Shown here piece by piece: positions 1 to 9,027 of a stretch of DNA of 64,000 nucleotides. The first letter of the stretch is position 1; each line of letters starts with the position of its first letter. The notes beneath the pieces are model-generated. The model did no database searches, was not told the origin of the DNA, and saw nothing but the letters and a program-made list of their open reading frames with translations. Source of the DNA: Histomonas meleagridis (Eukaryota; Parabasalia; Tritrichomonadida; Dientamoebidae); NCBI GenBank assembly GCA_020186115.1, contig WSYJ01000113.1:1-64000 (forward strand). Direction: 5' to 3'. The position numbers and the translations under genes are program-made.

Positions 1-399
1 AAAAGTGTCATTACTTGTTGTAATACCAATTAATGAAATACATAATCGAAAATCACAACATCGGATTATTATTATTAATATTAAATTCTTAGATAACAAT
101 GAATCTGAAATTAATCACCTATTTCATGTGTTTAAATCAATGTGTTGATGTTTTCTCATTTATTTTAACTCCTCATTGCTTAAGAAGTATTTGAACTTAT
201 GATTGTTTTGTGTTGCTAAATCAAGTGCTATATTAAATATTTTGAATAATTTCCATATATTATTTTGAAATATCAAATTATTAAAATAAATATCAAATAA
301 AACAAATAAATATCTTCAGCATCAATATCAATTTTTTTTTGCTATAAAATATATTTGACAAGTTCAATATTTCCCGAATTTGAAGAATATGATAAAATA

Positions 400-1701
400 T
401 AGGATGTTCCACCCCAACTGTAGTATCTCACTCATTTTTTAAGTTTTTTTTAAATTTATTAATAAAAATGAAATGTTTATTAGATATACTCTCCATTTGT
501 TTCGATAACTTTTTTAAGTTTTATTTCCCATTCGTCAAAAACGCTTTGCAAAGTTTCTTTTGGTACATTTAATAATATTGAAGTCACTTTTTCTACGACC
601 TCTTCTCTACTCTCATATTGAAATTCTTTCATTTTTCCTTTTACATACCCAAATAGGAAAAAGTATGAAGGAGCTATATCTGGGGAGTAGGGGGGATGAG
701 GTGCCCTTTTGAGCTTGTTGGAGTCCATATATAAAGTTGTGAATCTCGACGTATGCGGTTTTGCATTGTCGGCATGTACAGTAATTTTTCTTGTGTCATT
801 TTTAGGATTTGTACCATTCTTTTTGGATAGCTCTGATAAAATATATTTTGAATAATATTGTGAATTAAATGTTTATCCCTTTGAAAGAAAGTCAATAACT
901 TTAAATCCGTGGGGATTCCAAAAAATTGTCAACATTACTTTTTTTTGCGTAATAGTCCTTTTGCTTATTGTACCTCGTGGTGTTCTTCGTGGTATCCATT
1001 ATCGAACATAATAATAATAATCATATTAAAACCAGGACTCGTCACCTGTTATAAAATATTTATAATTGTTATGTCTTGCAATCTCTAATGTCTTTAAAAG
1101 TTGAATTGATTTAGTGACTCTTTGTTTTTTAATATCTTCCGTCAGTAAATGTGGAACCCACTTTAGAGGTTTATTTTCATAGCCAAGCTTTTCAGTAAGA
1201 TGCCTATATACAGTAGTGTTTGGAATCTCTGTTAACTTAGCTATTTGTCTTATTGAAGCATATGGAAATTTATCTAAAATTTCCAAAATTTTTAAATCAA
1301 CATTTTCGTCAATAGGGGTAATCGGTTCACTAATGTTAGGTGACATTGTTTGATTAAAACTTCTTTGTCTGAGGTATTTACATCTGTTGAATATGAAATA
1401 CATTCATTGCCCAATATGATTTCCATTTCGGTATGAATCGCTTTTGCTGACATTCCCTTCATCGCGAGATATATTGTGATTGATTTTTGATCAAGCTCCA
1501 TAATGGAGGGGTAAAAATTTTAAACGTCATTTTTTTGCATTCAATTAAAGAAAAATCGATTATTAGTTAATGATAGACTTGACAAAAATTATTTTTAAAT
1601 AAAAAACAAAACCCATTAAATTTAGTGTTTTTATTTATATAAAAAATATTATTGTATCTATTCTATATAAAGAGATACTACGGTAGGGGTGGAACACCCT
1701 A
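400..1701 (-). mobile_element. Mariner element 1 (1.3 kb, TIRs and TA duplication)
   Basis: Terminal inverted repeats of about 31 bp lie at 400-430 and 1671-1701, matching at about 28 positions and starting TAGGRTGTTCCACCCC. TA dinucleotides flank both ends (398-399 and 1702-1703), the target duplication expected for Tc1/mariner elements. The interior holds a mariner-type transposase on the minus strand. The element sits inside ankyrin locus A, whose frame can be followed on both sides. Its repeats differ from those of the second mariner at 18.9 kb, so this is a separate family or lineage. Confidence 0.9.
480..1501 (-). pseudogene. Mariner transposase, frameshifted and catalytically dead
   Basis: Recognisable pieces appear in order on the minus strand. 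They are an N-terminal helix-turn-helix part from MELDQKSIT at 1501, a second HTH-like part (ASIRQIAKLTEIPNTTVYRHL), the first catalytic Asp in GDESWF (about 1030), the second in HADNAKPH (about 770), and the HPPYSPDIAPS block near 670. At least two frameshifts separate the pieces, and the stretch around 900-1020 is poorly preserved. The third Asp of the mariner D34D triad, 35 residues after the Asp of HADN, is Tyr (APSYFFLFG). The copy cannot encode an active enzyme. Identification as mariner family is secure from the motifs and TIRs. Confidence 0.88.
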
Positions 1702-2934
1702 TATTTTTTGGGATTTTATAATAATAAATAAGAAGAAAATATTCGAATAAAAACAAGTTACCGATCTTTGCTGATTCATTTATAATATCATCATCAATTT
1801 TCAATCCATTTTCAAGTAAAAATAAAAAGATTTCATAGTTATGATATAAAATACAAAACTTTCCTAATTCTTCTAAATTGTTAATTTCAATGATTTTATT
1901 ATCATAAAAATATTTAAAGATATCATTTTGATGAAATTGTATTGCTGTTTCATATGAACCTTTAAATGTTGAATGATTTTGTTCACATAAATGAATGATT
2001 TCTGCATTTCCACCTGCAATTGCATATTTACCTGTGTTATTTACATTTGCACCATTCAATAATAAATATTTAGAACATTCATTTGAGCCAAAAAATGCTG
2101 TATAATCAATTAATGTAACATTCCATTGATTAATAAATGAACATCTTTCATAAATTGATTTGGGAATTATTTGATTAAAATAAAAATTCGCCTGTGATGA
2201 AATTTTTTGAAGTTTTTCAACATCATCATTCCGTATTATTTTTGCGATTCCAAATGTATTATTTCCTTCTTTTATTAAATGTTTATGAAGTTCCCATTCA
2301 TTCTTTGATAGTTTATCATAATTTTCTTGGATTTGCCCAAAATAATTATCTTTTTCTAATTCATTAATTTCTTCTTCAGACATATAATGTATAAAATATG
2401 GAACATCTATATCTTTAGCAATTTTTGGTTCAATGTATTTATTTTCAATCAAATACTCAAGAATATAATGTTTCTTGATTTAATTCGTGCTCAAGCAAAA
2501 GGAAACATGTAAATGCAAAAAATTTTGGGTTTGTTGTTATTCTCTTCATATTGTTCAATTTTTTTTATAAAATCAAAATAAATTTCATAGTGATTTATTC
2601 GCATACTAAAAAGTATATATATCATTTGACTAATAACAAGGTTAAATGAGTAAAAATGGTTTCCATCAAATTGAGTGATTAACGAATTAAACGATTGAAT
2701 AATATTGTCTTCATTCAAGTTGAAAATCATTTGTTTAATGAATACAAGGAATTCCCATTTGTTGTGAATTATTTGTTTCGTTTTTGTTTCTTTACTTTGA
2801 TTGTTCATTTTGGATTTTTTTGTTTTTTTGGTATGCTGGCTTTCAATAACTTCAAATTTCGAAATAAACAATTTAAAAACCTGAAGGACATGAACGATTA
2901 GTATAGTATACAATTTTTTGGTTCCCAAAGGCAA

Positions 2935-3451
2935 ATCTTGTAATGTAAGGAAAAGAGGTAGGATAAGCTTCTAACAACACATGCATAATACTACTTCACA
3001 GTGAGATTAGCTTACTGATCTTTTAACAAATTTATGAAATGATAAATTGATTATGATCTTAAGATTACTTATATTGTACAAAAAAAAACGCAATATAAAT
3101 AAACTCAAATAGTCAAGCAATGTAATTTTGGTTGATATTTTTATTAAACTTTGAGAATTTTGGTGATTTTTTGTGTTTTACCCCACCAAGAAACAGGGGT
3201 TTTCCTGCCACTGTCTATTTAAGAAACTTTGATAGCTCTTTTAACTCAAAATGTTTCTATTATAAATTGGCTTATATTTAGAAATGGTTTAGCTTTTGCT
3301 TACTTAAATCTAGATTTATCTAAAATTAAAACAATTTCTTTATCTCAATTGATTTTCATATAACATTTATTTTTTCATGAAATCTTCATTAAGTTACATG
3401 TTGAAACCTTGTTATCATAGGCATTTTGTTTTCCAAATATTTTTCATTTGG
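2935..3451. other. Intergenic, nothing recognised
   Basis: AT-rich sequence between the start of ankyrin locus A and a small minus-strand frame. I see no long frame, repeat or RNA-like structure. Confidence 0.5.
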
Positions 3452-3735
3452 TCATTGGTCAATTTTCTCGATAATTCTTTCAATATTAGCCAAAATAGCA
3501 GCAAAGTCTGGCGGAGATTCATATTTTTCCATTAATTCAATTTCAATTTCTTGAATTTCATTTACAATATCTTCTGTTGGTTCTTCAGCAAATTGTTTTT
3601 CATATGCAACCATTGACCTCATAAGATTGTCAATCTCTTCGACTTGCTTATACATTTTTTTTAAGTCTTCCAAAAGTTTTTCCAAAACAAACAATTAGTG
3701 CTATTTCCCAAACGGTCGCCACTATTAAAATCCAT
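3452..3735 (-). CDS. Small coiled-coil protein, unknown function (possible frameshift or short intron)
   Basis: A frame from a TTG at 3694 (first ATG at 3652) encodes about 80 charged, heptad-like residues: VLEKLLEDLKKMYKQVEEID at the start, then acidic EIQEIEIELMEKYE, ending IEKIDQ. A stop sits directly upstream of the TTG. The coiled-coil pattern nevertheless continues upstream of the first ATG, suggesting the true N-terminus lies in another frame. An ATG at 3735 opens a frame (MDFNSGDRLGNSTN...) that overlaps this one, offset by 2 nt (a -1 shift). So this is either a frameshifted gene, a gene with a very short intron, or a fortuitous frame. I do not recognise a family. Confidence 0.35.
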
Positions 3736-4154
3736 TTCAGCTCTTCAAGAAAAATCCGATCCAAATTGTACAATATAAACACATGTATACATAGATTTCA
3801 AATACATAAATTTCATGATAATCTTGAAGTTATAAATTTACCTGAATACTCAATATATAGCGAATGTATCTAGATATCTCAAACTTTTTGACATGTCTAG
3901 ATAATTATCTAAAGGTTCATGAACCTTTGTTTATTTAGATAATAAATGAAAGATATATTTGAAATACTATTTTTATATTTAATTAAAATTTGAGTTCTTT
4001 TTTCCACAAAGTAAAATAATATTATATGTTTTCTAGAAAAAACATTAAATTTAAGAAAATCATGTGGGAATTATCGATAAGTCTCTTTTTGTTGAAGCGA
4101 TAAAAATCGTGTTGCTTTACAATAACCGCTGTCAAACCGACAGCTTTAAAAGGA
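3736..4154. other. Intergenic upstream of the BspA-like gene
   Basis: AT-rich sequence with no convincing frame. A short inverted repeat (CTGTC-AAACC-GACAG, 4129-4143) lies about 11 bases before the ATG of the LRR gene. It could be a promoter or 5'-UTR structure, or chance. I see no clear TCAYTT initiator here. Confidence 0.4.
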
Positions 4155-7100
4155 ATGTTTTTTGTTCTCCTTGCATTCATTTCTTCCGCCATAAACGGGA
4201 CAATAGAATTTAAAGGGAATACCTGCGAGTTTAAAAACCAAAATTCACTTGATGATGCTATAAAATATTGCTGTAGTCAAGATGATACAAGAAAAGATTT
4301 AACGAAAATAATCATTGACTCTGGGACAATGGATAATTGCGTGATCGATGGTACTTATTATAATCTACAACATCTTGAAATATCAGAATCAGTTATTATT
4401 GCGGATAAGATATTCAATTCAACCAATTTTCGATCTGATTTCTCAAATATTTTTAATGTTTCCATATTATGTCAACTTGATTTAATAACAGAGTCATCAT
4501 TTTCAGATTCCGAAAATCTTCAAGAAGTTCGTTTACCAAATGTTTTAAGTATTGGTGATCGTTGCTTTGTTAATTGTCGTCACATTCAATTTGTTGATAT
4601 ACCAAATGTTAAATCCATTGGTGTTAGTTCTTTTGAGTATTGTCTTCAAATCAAAACATTAGATGCACCAAATGTTGAAACAATTTCAAATCGTACATTT
4701 CTATGTTGTGAAGATTTGGTATATTTTAATACATCTCTTCGTGTTGTTCCTTCATATGCATTTTATAGATGTAATAATTTAGTTTACTTTAATTTTTCGA
4801 TCACAGAAGAAATTGGTTCTTATAGCTTTTACTTTACAAATTCCGTTTCTTTAGAAGATTGTGAACATTTAACATTCATTGATGATCATGGTTTTGCTTT
4901 TTCATGGATAAGGAATGTCACAATTCCTAACATACAAGTAATTCCTGATTATTGTTTTTATACCACAAATCTTATGTCTGTTCATCTTGGTGACAAAGTT
5001 GAACTTATTGGGAAATATGCATTTTCAGCAATTAACAATTTAGAAATTTTTGAAATTAATTCAACAAAAGCAAACTTAAGTGAAGGAACATTTTATTTAA
5101 CAGCGAAATTTAACGCAACTAATTTCTTTAGTAATTTAACTGTAGTACCAGAAGAAGCATTTGGTGGCTGTCTAATTGAAGAAATCGAATTAGATAAAGT
5201 ACAAACAATTGATGTATCAGCATTTTCTCGATGTATTTATTTGAAAAAAGTAATTCTACAAAACGTTTCAACTATTAAAAGTTCGGCATTTGCATATTGT
5301 TATTCACTTGAAACAATTGACTTTCCAAATGTCGAAGAACTTGGCGATCATGTTTTTTATGATTGTCGCCTACTAACAAGTGCTACATTTAATAAGTTAC
5401 AAAAAGTCGGAAGTTATGTTTTTCATAATTGTAAATCATTACGGAAATTTAATCCAAATGTATTAAGAGAAGTTGGCGATTATGCATTTTATTATTGTAG
5501 TTTAATTACTGATATTAATTTAAGTCATGTCGAAAACATATCGAATTATTGTTTCTGTCGATGTGAAACACTTTCTTCAATAGATATTACTGATGCTAAA
5601 TCAATTGGAAATTATGCGTTTGAGAAATGTTCACATATCTCTCATTTGTCTGCGAAATTTGTTACTTCTATTGGAGATGGTTCATTTAAAGATTGCGATA
5701 CTTTAGAGACTATCGATTTCCCTAATCTTATATATTGTGGTAATGAAGCTTTTCAATATGTTGAATCAGTTCAAGAATTATATTTCCCGAAACTTAAAAG
5801 TTGCGGTAATTTAATGATTGAAGGATGTTCACGACTTAGGAGAGTTACATTTGGCGAAATCGAAATAATTCCTTCAGGAATGTTTCAGGATATGAGAATC
5901 GAAGAAGTTATAACTCCGAAAGTTACAGAAATTGGAGACAACGTTTTTGAGTTATGTAGAAGTTTAAGAGAATTTAAAAATGAAAATATTACAAAAATTG
6001 GAAACAATTTTTGTAATGGATGTAGTAATTTAGAAACAATTTCACTTCCTATAATTAACGAAATTGGTAACAATTTTTGCTCAGTATGTAGTTCACTTAA
6101 AACAGTTCAATTACCAACTTTATATAAAATAGGCGATAAAGCGTTTATGAATTCTAAAGACATTGAAACGCTGGAGGGCACCCCAAAAATTATCGGCGCG
6201 GAGCCGTTTATTGGCTTTATTGAAAAATATGAAAAATATGAAAACTTTATTTCAAAAGCCGAGAAATTAGGTGATCGATTTATGTATCAATGTGTTTATC
6301 CTAGTATAGACTTACAATGGGTTAAAGAAATTGGATCTTATGCATTTGCTAATTCTAGTGTTCTGGAAAATGTTACACTTTGTATTACTGAAATCTCTGA
6401 TTATATGTTTAAGGATTGTACTTCATTAAGAAATGTATGTATATTAACAGCAGAAAGAATTGGATCTCATTCATTTGATGGATGTCCAAGTTTACAAACA
6501 TTAACATTTCCTTATTTAATTAATATATCTTCATATGCATTTTATAATTGCGTTAACTTAGAAATATTTAACTTTTCAGATAATATTATTAATATTGAAG
6601 AATTTGCATTTTCAGGATGCGTCAAACCAAAAGTATTTAATTTCTCTAAGATATTATCATTAAAGAGTGGAACATTTAAAGGATGTTCATCTCTTCAAGA
6701 AGTTTATATACATAATGTGACTGAATTTGATGGCGATCTTCAATTTTCTAATTGCGGAAACCTTAAGTTAGTTCATTCGCCACAATTATATCTTGTTAAT
6801 GAAAGTTCCTTAAAAATATTCGAAAATTGTAAATCATTGGAACAACTTAATTTAGGTTCGAGTCCACCAGAGAAATTTAATGATTACGTTTTCGATTCAG
6901 TTGATAAAAGTTCTGCTTTTACATTATGTCTTCCAAAAAGAGATAACTACGACGGATATTATCGGGACAACATCAACCAAACGAAAACAGGCGAAACGTG
7001 GAAGAATTTATATGTTCCAATTCCATCTAATTATGAAGCTATATGTCCAGGAGTAGAAACAACCTCAAAAGGAGATAATAAGCAATATAGAATAATACTT

Positions 7101-7238
7101 ATCATCGTGGGTTGTATTGTTATTGCCGTTGCGATTGTTGTGATAGTAGTAATAGTGATTAGAAGATCTAAAATAGAAGAAGAAAAGACAAAATCAAGAC
7201 TAAGGGTAACACAATCTCTCGTAAAAGATTTTGGATGA
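4155..7238 (+). CDS. BspA-like leucine-rich-repeat surface protein
   Basis: This is a 1027-residue single-pass membrane protein. Residues 1-15 (MFFVLLAFISSAING) look like a cleaved signal peptide. From about residue 60 to 900 there are tandem LRR_5/BspA-type repeats of about 23 residues with the pattern LxxIxLPNVxxIGxxAFxxCxxL. Residues about 980-1002 form a strongly hydrophobic helix, followed by a 25-residue basic/acidic cytoplasmic tail ending VKDFG. The layout matches trichomonad BspA-like proteins, a large surface family thought to take part in adhesion to host cells and bacteria. The frame is intact and begins at the first codon of the signal peptide. The ligand cannot be predicted. Confidence 0.93.
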   Translation: MFFVLLAFISSAINGTIEFKGNTCEFKNQNSLDDAIKYCCSQDDTRKDLTKIIIDSGTMDNCVIDGTYYNLQHLEISESVIIADKIFNSTNFRSDFSNIFNVSILCQLDLITESSFSDSENLQEVRLPNVLSIGDRCFVNCRHIQFVDIPNVKSIGVSSFEYCLQIKTLDAPNVETISNRTFLCCEDLVYFNTSLRVVPSYAFYRCNNLVYFNFSITEEIGSYSFYFTNSVSLEDCEHLTFIDDHGFAFSWIRNVTIPNIQVIPDYCFYTTNLMSVHLGDKVELIGKYAFSAINNLEIFEINSTKANLSEGTFYLTAKFNATNFFSNLTVVPEEAFGGCLIEEIELDKVQTIDVSAFSRCIYLKKVILQNVSTIKSSAFAYCYSLETIDFPNVEELGDHVFYDCRLLTSATFNKLQKVGSYVFHNCKSLRKFNPNVLREVGDYAFYYCSLITDINLSHVENISNYCFCRCETLSSIDITDAKSIGNYAFEKCSHISHLSAKFVTSIGDGSFKDCDTLETIDFPNLIYCGNEAFQYVESVQELYFPKLKSCGNLMIEGCSRLRRVTFGEIEIIPSGMFQDMRIEEVITPKVTEIGDNVFELCRSLREFKNENITKIGNNFCNGCSNLETISLPIINEIGNNFCSVCSSLKTVQLPTLYKIGDKAFMNSKDIETLEGTPKIIGAEPFIGFIEKYEKYENFISKAEKLGDRFMYQCVYPSIDLQWVKEIGSYAFANSSVLENVTLCITEISDYMFKDCTSLRNVCILTAERIGSHSFDGCPSLQTLTFPYLINISSYAFYNCVNLEIFNFSDNIINIEEFAFSGCVKPKVFNFSKILSLKSGTFKGCSSLQEVYIHNVTEFDGDLQFSNCGNLKLVHSPQLYLVNESSLKIFENCKSLEQLNLGSSPPEKFNDYVFDSVDKSSAFTLCLPKRDNYDGYYRDNINQTKTGETWKNLYVPIPSNYEAICPGVETTSKGDNKQYRIILIIVGCIVIAVAIVVIVVIVIRRSKIEEEKTKSRLRVTQSLVKDFG

Positions 7239-7863
7239 TATATAGAATAAAATCGGAAATTAAAATAAGATAACTCTTTTTTGCAACTGATCTATGTTGG
7301 AATTTAAATATTTTAGTAAACATCAATATCTATTATTTAATTAAGGAATTTAATATATTACAAAACATGAGAAATAACAATGTAAACTTTCTTAATCAAG
7401 AAAATTGTATTGAGAAACTAAACAATAGAATTCAAAAATAAGCAAAAAATCAAATTTTTGGAAGTGTTTCGAAAGATCGCTAAAATTGGAATTCTTTTAT
7501 CAGAGTTGTTCTGATAGATGTGGTAAAGAAAACGTATGAAGTATTGTCAAGTTTAAATTATAAGAATTTGTCTCACATGTACTTTACTTTATGTAGTCAC
7601 ACTGAAACTATTTATATATTAGCAATATTATTTGATTTAAATTTAAATCAAAATTTATTATTAATCAAAACAAAACTATAAATCAACAATACACATTCAC
7701 GTAAATATTTTATCGACTAACTTTGTATTAGATATTAAACCGAATTTAAAGATATGCAAAACAACATAGCAACACCAAAAAAATTGAGAGCGACGATAAA
7801 AAATCATTGAAATATTTCGGTTTGAGTTGAAATTTATTGCTTGTTATCTTGGCATATCAAAGA
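7239..7863. other. Intergenic, nothing recognised
   Basis: AT-rich gap between the BspA-like gene and ankyrin locus B. No frame of note, no inverted repeat of note and no clear initiator motif were seen. Confidence 0.5.
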
Positions 7864-9027
7864 ATGCATCCAGAAGAAAAAAAGTGTAAACAAAAACATC
7901 AAATTGAATTAGACACTTTAGCATCCATCAAAAATATAATTTTTTGTTTAAATAAAGAAAATATTTCTCTTTCATCAAATTTAATATTTCACAAAATTTG
8001 CGAAAATTATACATTATCTGCAAATTTAATAATCAGTGAAATGACATACACATTATTTATTATAAAAATGAAAGATTTTGATTTATCTTTAAATTTTTTA
8101 AAAGAAATTGAAAAATTAGAAAATTCCTATAAATGTAAATCCAACATATTTGATGTTTTCAAAGAATTTATTTTATCCAAACATACACAAGAATCAAATT
8201 ATCTTCTTGAGTATATGATTGAGCATAATTTTCTTGATCCAAAATTTCATAAAAATGGATTAAATTTTTTACATCATATGTCAAGGGAAGAAAAAGTTAT
8301 GTGGTATTTTTCTATCGATTGGGAGCTTCATAGGCAATATATTAAAGAAGGAGTTAATCCAAGTGAAATATCGAAAATAATTCGAAATGATGAAAATGAA
8401 AAACTTCAAGAAATTTCATCACAACCAAATTTTAATTTTAATCAAATAATTCCAAAATCAATTTATGAAAGATATTCATTTATTAATCAATATAATGTTT
8501 CATTAATTGATTATGCAGCATTTTTTGGATCAGTTAAATGTTTTAAATATTTACTTATGAATGATGCAAATGTAAATAATGCAGGTAAATATGCAATTGC
8601 AGGTGGAAATGCAGAAATCATTCATTTATGTGAACAAAATCATTCAACATTTAAAGATGCATATGAAGCTGCAATAGAATTTCATCGAAATGATATCTTT
8701 AAATATCTTTATGATAATAAAATCATTGAAATTAACAATTTAGAAAACTTAGGAAAGTTGTGTATTTTATATCATAATTATGAAATTTTATCATTTTTAC
8801 TAAAGGAAGGAATGAAAATTAATGATGATATAATTAACAAATCAGCAAAAATAGGAAATTTGTTTCTTACAAAGTATTTTCTTGAAACAAATCAAATTCC
8901 AAAAAACATTTTGGTATTTTCTTCAGGAAATATTGAACTTGTACAATATTTTTTGGAGCAAAAAGGAATTGATATTAATGCTAAAAATATTTATTTGTTT
9001 TATTTAAATTTTTTTTTAATCATTTAG
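7864..9027 (+). CDS. DUF3447 ankyrin protein, locus B, uninterrupted 5' part
   Basis: The first ATG (MHPEEKK) is at 7864; the frame is open a few codons upstream from a TTG. It has the DUF3447 layout. An N-terminal helical region of about 150 residues is followed by WELHRQYIKEGVNPSEISKIIRNDE, IPKSIYERYSFINQ, a divergent ankyrin core (SLIDYAAFFGSVKCFKYLL, AIAGGNAEIIHLCEQ), and a canonical repeat ending LEQKGIDINAKN. The frame then runs into an AT-rich spacer (IYLFYLNFFLII) and stops at 9027. The same read-into-spacer ending occurs at loci C and E. If spacers are removed, this is only the 5' part of a gene reaching 11512. If not, it is a complete protein of about 387 residues. The role is unknown, presumably protein binding. 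Confidence 0.85.
   Translation: MHPEEKKCKQKHQIELDTLASIKNIIFCLNKENISLSSNLIFHKICENYTLSANLIISEMTYTLFIIKMKDFDLSLNFLKEIEKLENSYKCKSNIFDVFKEFILSKHTQESNYLLEYMIEHNFLDPKFHKNGLNFLHHMSREEKVMWYFSIDWELHRQYIKEGVNPSEISKIIRNDENEKLQEISSQPNFNFNQIIPKSIYERYSFINQYNVSLIDYAAFFGSVKCFKYLLMNDANVNNAGKYAIAGGNAEIIHLCEQNHSTFKDAYEAAIEFHRNDIFKYLYDNKIIEINNLENLGKLCILYHNYEILSFLLKEGMKINDDIINKSAKIGNLFLTKYFLETNQIPKNILVFSSGNIELVQYFLEQKGIDINAKNIYLFYLNFFLII

Larger units (their letters stand above)
158..2808 (-). pseudogene. DUF3447 ankyrin-repeat protein, locus A (broken, split by a mariner)
   Basis: The minus strand encodes the trichomonad DUF3447/ankyrin architecture. An N-terminal helical part starts at MNNQSKE (ATG at 2808). 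The conserved core with IIRNDDVEKLQ, YERCSFINQ, FGSNECSKYLLLNGANVNN and AIAGGNAEIIHLCEQ lies in an open stretch down to about 1704. The frame is lost between about 2491 and 2450, where two shifts seem needed against locus B. At IPKNI the gene is cut by a mariner (400-1701). It resumes left of the insertion as SGNIELVKYIL, with a TAG in place of the expected Glu codon near 345. One spacer follows, then a last ankyrin unit beginning ALDLATQNN and ending EELK-stop at about 158. Ankyrin repeats usually mediate protein binding; no specific partner can be inferred. The frameshifts, nonsense codon and insertion make it a pseudogene. Confidence 0.8.
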
